This document shows positions 61,277 through 64,000 of a stretch of DNA of 64,000 nucleotides, piece by piece. A program made the position numbers and the translations under genes. Positions within the stretch are counted from its first letter, which is position 1. Each line of letters begins with the position of its first letter. Below the pieces are notes generated by a model. That model searched no databases. It was not told where the DNA came from and worked only from the letters and a program-made list of their open reading frames with translations. The DNA is taken from contig NZ_LIVZ01000015.1 of assembly GCF_001905845.1 (NCBI RefSeq), forward strand, positions 124,001 to 188,000. The letters are read 5' to 3'. The DNA is from Streptomyces sp. TSRI0107 (lineage in GTDB: Bacteria; Actinomycetota; Actinomycetes; Streptomycetales; Streptomycetaceae).

Positions 61277-61692
61277 GCGCGCGGGCGACGTCCTCGGCTC
61301 GCCGGGGATCCGGGCGCGCATTCCGCTCGGACCGCGGCCAGGTCGCCGTCGAGCTGCTGGGCATGGCACCGGTGATCATCATCACGCTCGTGCTGCTGTG
61401 GCAGTGCGTGCTGCTCGGATACACGTACACGCTCGCGGGGAACGCCGCGGACGAGGCGGTGCGGGCGGGGACGGCCGCGACCGGCGACCGGCAGGACGCC
61501 TGCGAACGGGCTGGACGGAAGAACCTGCCGAGCGCATGGCGGGACGGCGCGACCATCGGCTGTTCCCTGGACAGGACGGGCTTCGTCACGGCCGACGTCG
61601 GCCTCGAGGTGCCGGTCCTCTTCCCCGGGACGATCGGCTTCCCCGTCACGCTGCACGGCCGCGCCGGCGCCGTCGGGGAGGTGACGGACTGA
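61273..61692 (+). CDS. tadE: TadE-like pseudopilin
   Basis: 139 residues. A short basic head, then DRGQVAVELLGMAPVIIITLVLLWQ, the TadE signature and membrane helix that prepilin peptidase would cut before. The extracellular part carries TLAGNAADEAVRAGTAATG and two cysteines for a disulphide. A minor component of the Tad pilus. Coupled by ATGA to CpaE. Confidence 0.88.
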   Translation: MSARATSSARRGSGRAFRSDRGQVAVELLGMAPVIIITLVLLWQCVLLGYTYTLAGNAADEAVRAGTAATGDRQDACERAGRKNLPSAWRDGATIGCSLDRTGFVTADVGLEVPVLFPGTIGFPVTLHGRAGAVGEVTD

Positions 61693-61693
61693 C

Positions 61694-62077
61694 ATGACGT
61701 ACGCCAACGGGCGCCGCGACCGCACAAGCCACCGGCACGACGACCGGGGTCAGGCCGCCCTCGAATACCTCGGGTCCCTTCCGCTCCTGCTTCTGGTCGG
61801 CATGGCCGCCGTCCAGATCGGGCTCGTCGCCCACGCCGCCCAGCAGGCCGGCACGGCGGCCCGGGCCGGGGCGCGGGCCGCCTCCCTGGGTCTGGACGAT
61901 CAGCGGGCGTGTGAGCGGGCGGTCAGCAGCCGGCTCGCGGACGAGATCGTCTGCGAGCAGTCTCCCGGCGGGGACACGGCCACCGTCACGGCCACGGTCC
62001 GCATCCCGTCGGTCATTCCCCTCTGGGACCCGATCGGCGACGCCCGCCGGACCGCCACCATGCCGCTCGACCGCTGA
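61694..62077 (+). CDS. second TadE-like pseudopilin
   Basis: 127 residues starting 1 bp after the first TadE gene. DRGQAALEYLGSLPLLLLVGMAAVQ is the signature, followed by AHAAQQAGTAARAGARAASLG and two cysteines. Paired TadE-like proteins are normal in actinomycete tad loci and may form a heterodimer. Confidence 0.87.
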   Translation: MTYANGRRDRTSHRHDDRGQAALEYLGSLPLLLLVGMAAVQIGLVAHAAQQAGTAARAGARAASLGLDDQRACERAVSSRLADEIVCEQSPGGDTATVTATVRIPSVIPLWDPIGDARRTATMPLDR

Positions 62078-62103
62078 CCAAGTACGAGGAGCCCTGCACA
62101 GCC

Positions 62104-63441
62104 ATGAGCCTGCGCGCACGTATCAACGCCCCCGAGGGGCAGGCCGGCCGTGGGGAGGACGGTCATCTGGTCGCCTCCTACCGGACCAAGCTGCTGGAGG
62201 AGATCGACCTCGCGGAGATGAGTTCGCTGGCCGCCGCCGAGCGCCGGGCGCGGCTGGAGCGGGTCCTCGGGCACATCGTCAGCCGCGAGGGCCCGGTCCT
62301 GTCGACCGTGGAGCGCTCGCAGCTGATCCGCCGGGTCGTGGACGAGGCGCTCGGCCTCGGCATCCTCGAACCGCTCCTGGAGGACCCGTCGATCACGGAG
62401 ATCATGGTGAACGGCCCGGACTCGGTCTTCGTGGAGCGCCGCGGCCGGGTCGAGCAGCTCGCCCTCGGTTTCCCCTCCAACGACCAGCTGATGCAGACCA
62501 TCGAGCGGATCGTCTCGACGGTCAACCGCCGGGTCGACGAGTCCAATCCGATGGTCGACGCCCGCCTCCCCTCCGGCGAGCGCGTGAACGTCATCATCCC
62601 GCCGCTGTCCCTGACCGGCCCCGTCCTCACCATCCGCCGCTTCCCGCGCTCCTTCACCCTGCACGAGCTGATCGGCTTCGGCTCGCTCGACGAGGACATG
62701 CTCCTCCTGCTGGCCGGGCTGGTGCAGGCCAAGTTCAACATCATCGTCTCGGGCGCCACCGGCACCGGCAAGACGACCCTGCTCAACGCCCTGTCGGGGC
62801 TCATTCCCGAGGGCGAGCGGATCATCACCATCGAGGACTCCGCCGAACTCCAGCTCCAGCAGCAGCACGTCATCCGGCTGGAGTCCCGCCCGCCGAACGT
62901 CGAGGGACGGGGTCAGGTCACCATCCGCGACCTGGTGCGCAACTCGCTGCGCATGCGCCCCGACCGCATCGTCGTCGGTGAGGTCCGCGGCGGCGAGTCG
63001 CTGGACATGCTCCAGGCGATGTCGACCGGTCACGACGGCTCGCTGGCCACCGTGCACGCCAACAACGCCGAGGACGCCCTGATGCGGCTGCAGACCCTCG
63101 CGTCCATGTCCGACGTGGAGATCCCGTTCGTCGCCCTGCACGACCAGATCAACAGTGCCGTCGACGTCATCGTCCAGCTCACCCGCTTCGCCGACGGCGC
63201 CCGCCGGATCACCGAGATCGCCGTGCTCGACAGCCACGGCGGTGAACCGTACCGGCTGGTCACGGTGGCCCGGTTCACCGCCCGGCCCATGGCCGCCGAC
63301 GGCCGGATCCACGGTGCCTTCGCGCACCACCCGCTGCCGCGCCGCACCGCCGACCGCCTCCGCATGGCGAGCCAGCCCGTGCCGCAGGCCTTCGGCGTCG
63401 CCGAGTCCACCGACCAGCTGGCCATCCGAGAAGCCAGGTAG
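62104..63441 (+). CDS. cpaF: CpaF/TadA secretion ATPase
   Basis: 445 residues. The N-terminal domain (EALGLGILEPLLEDPSITEIMVNGPDSVFVERRGR) is the CpaF type. Walker A is SGATGTGKTTLLNAL, then ITIEDSAELQLQQQHVIRLESRP (Asp box), Walker B RIVVGEVRGGESLDML and the His box TGHDGSLATVHANN. The hexamer hydrolyses ATP to drive Flp pilin assembly at the inner membrane. AGGAGC upstream of ATG 62104. Confidence 0.96.
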   Translation: MSLRARINAPEGQAGRGEDGHLVASYRTKLLEEIDLAEMSSLAAAERRARLERVLGHIVSREGPVLSTVERSQLIRRVVDEALGLGILEPLLEDPSITEIMVNGPDSVFVERRGRVEQLALGFPSNDQLMQTIERIVSTVNRRVDESNPMVDARLPSGERVNVIIPPLSLTGPVLTIRRFPRSFTLHELIGFGSLDEDMLLLLAGLVQAKFNIIVSGATGTGKTTLLNALSGLIPEGERIITIEDSAELQLQQQHVIRLESRPPNVEGRGQVTIRDLVRNSLRMRPDRIVVGEVRGGESLDMLQAMSTGHDGSLATVHANNAEDALMRLQTLASMSDVEIPFVALHDQINSAVDVIVQLTRFADGARRITEIAVLDSHGGEPYRLVTVARFTARPMAADGRIHGAFAHHPLPRRTADRLRMASQPVPQAFGVAESTDQLAIREAR

Positions 63442-63460
63442 CAGGCAGGAAAGCGTCCCC

Positions 63461-64000
63461 ATGGATCTGAGCACCCTCGTTCCCCTGACCACCGGCGTCA
63501 CCCTGCTGGCCTGCGTCCTGGCCGTCGCCGGTCTGCACGCCTACGCCATGGGCAGAGCCCAGCGGGCGGAACTCGCCGACCGGCTGTCCCGGACCGGGCA
63601 GGTCGCGACCGGCCGGCGGCGCCGCTTCCGGAGCCTGGACCGGCGACTGCGCCACACCCGCCTCGGCCGCCGGCTGGAGCTGCGTCTCGCGGCGACCGGT
63701 CTGGACCTCACCCCGGGCGAGTTCCTCGCGTACATGTGCGCGACGGTGGTCGCGCTCTGGCTGATCGGCCAGGCCGCCCTGGCCCCCTTCTTCGGCCCGC
63801 TCACCGGGCTCCTCGGCGTCTGGGTGGCGGTGCAGTTCCTCAACTGGCAGCGGCAGAAGCGCATCGAACGCTTCATCGGCCAACTCCCGGAACTGGCCCG
63901 CATCCTGGCCAACGCCACCCAGGCCGGCCTCGCCCTGCGCACCGCGATCGGGATGGCGGCGGAGGAACTGGAGGCCCCGGCCGGTCAGGAACTGGCCAAG
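63461..64000 (+). CDS. tadB: TadB-like inner-membrane platform protein (5' part only)
   Basis: The first 180 codons lie in the window and the frame is open at the edge. An N-terminal span (LVPLTTGVTLLACVLAVAGLHAYAMG) is followed by a basic helical linker, a second span pair (FLAYMCATVVALWLIGQAALAPFFGPLTGLLGVWVAVQFLN) and the start of the GspF/T2SSF domain (IERFIGQLPELARILANATQAGLALRTAIGMAAEELEAPAGQEL). TadB and TadC form the membrane platform for CpaF. TadC and the Flp pilin are expected beyond the edge. Confidence 0.92.
   Translation, partial: MDLSTLVPLTTGVTLLACVLAVAGLHAYAMGRAQRAELADRLSRTGQVATGRRRRFRSLDRRLRHTRLGRRLELRLAATGLDLTPGEFLAYMCATVVALWLIGQAALAPFFGPLTGLLGVWVAVQFLNWQRQKRIERFIGQLPELARILANATQAGLALRTAIGMAAEELEAPAGQELAK

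Overview
The window is high-GC actinomycete DNA, almost certainly from a Streptomyces chromosome. Codon third positions are strongly G/C, GTG starts are common, TTA codons are rare (I noticed two, both near a 5' end), a DmdR/IdeR-type iron box is present, and several families are typical of streptomycetes: SpoIIE-type phosphatases, PucR/CdaR regulators, DUF2993, and a Tad-type pilus locus. There are no rRNA or tRNA genes and no CRISPR array. The mix of secreted enzymes, regulators, gene remnants and mobile elements suggests accessory or arm-proximal DNA rather than a conserved core region.

Layout. 1-6600: a secreted amidohydrolase-like protein with a discoidin-type domain, a small hypothetical, a VOC protein and a secreted M4 metalloprotease with a TTA codon in its signal peptide. 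6700-10440: a DUF4118 membrane protein, a TrkA-C regulatory subunit, a PucR-type regulator and a CPA2 cation:proton antiporter whose upstream region holds nested palindromes and a possible 25-residue peptide gene. 10590-14530: an iron-siderophore ABC operon (ATPase, lipoprotein, fused double permease) starting at an iron box. 14785-17850: katG followed by a three-way-junction-like inverted-repeat array and three truncated genes (SDR, FMO, NHL-type). 17880-24890: ankyrin protein, GAF-SpoIIE phosphatase with a possible haem ligand, MASE1 protein, AI-2E transporter, lipoprotein, TPR remnant and HEAT-like protein. 24935-33670: MHS-type MFS transporter divergent from an amidinotransferase, two SMI1/KNR4-like genes (one with a TTA codon, one frameshifted), and a LysR regulator divergent from an EamA-epimerase pair. 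33666-34929: a 1070-bp IS481-type element and a 182-bp MITE nested in copies of one CTAG that once served as stop codon for two converging genes. 34926-43760: APH remnant, DUF2278, a 558-residue unknown, a membrane protein, a DHDPS-like/class II aldolase operon under an XRE-cupin regulator, a methyltransferase and a secreted lipase. 44300-51960: CSLREA beta-helix protein, carboxylesterase, TetR and two divergent SpoIIE phosphatases. 52000-59240: DUF2993 protein, an unknown, a 582-residue protein with a TadE-like N-terminus, a GAF-PucR regulator and a C-terminal zinc-ribbon-like protein. 59303-64000: tad/cpa genes (CpaB, CpaE, two TadE-like pseudopilins, CpaF, start of TadB); the Flp pilin is not inside the window.

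Themes. Stress and signalling dominate: three SpoIIE phosphatases with different sensors (GAF, membrane, sCache-PAS-GAF), two PucR-type regulators, and linked iron uptake and peroxidase. Three proteins between 53.8 and 62.1 kb share the DRGQ-x3-E pseudopilin signature, so the 582-residue protein may be a cargo or minor component of the nearby Tad machine. Several loci are decaying: the SDR/FMO/NHL remnants, TPR remnant, frameshifted SUKH gene and frameshifted APH.
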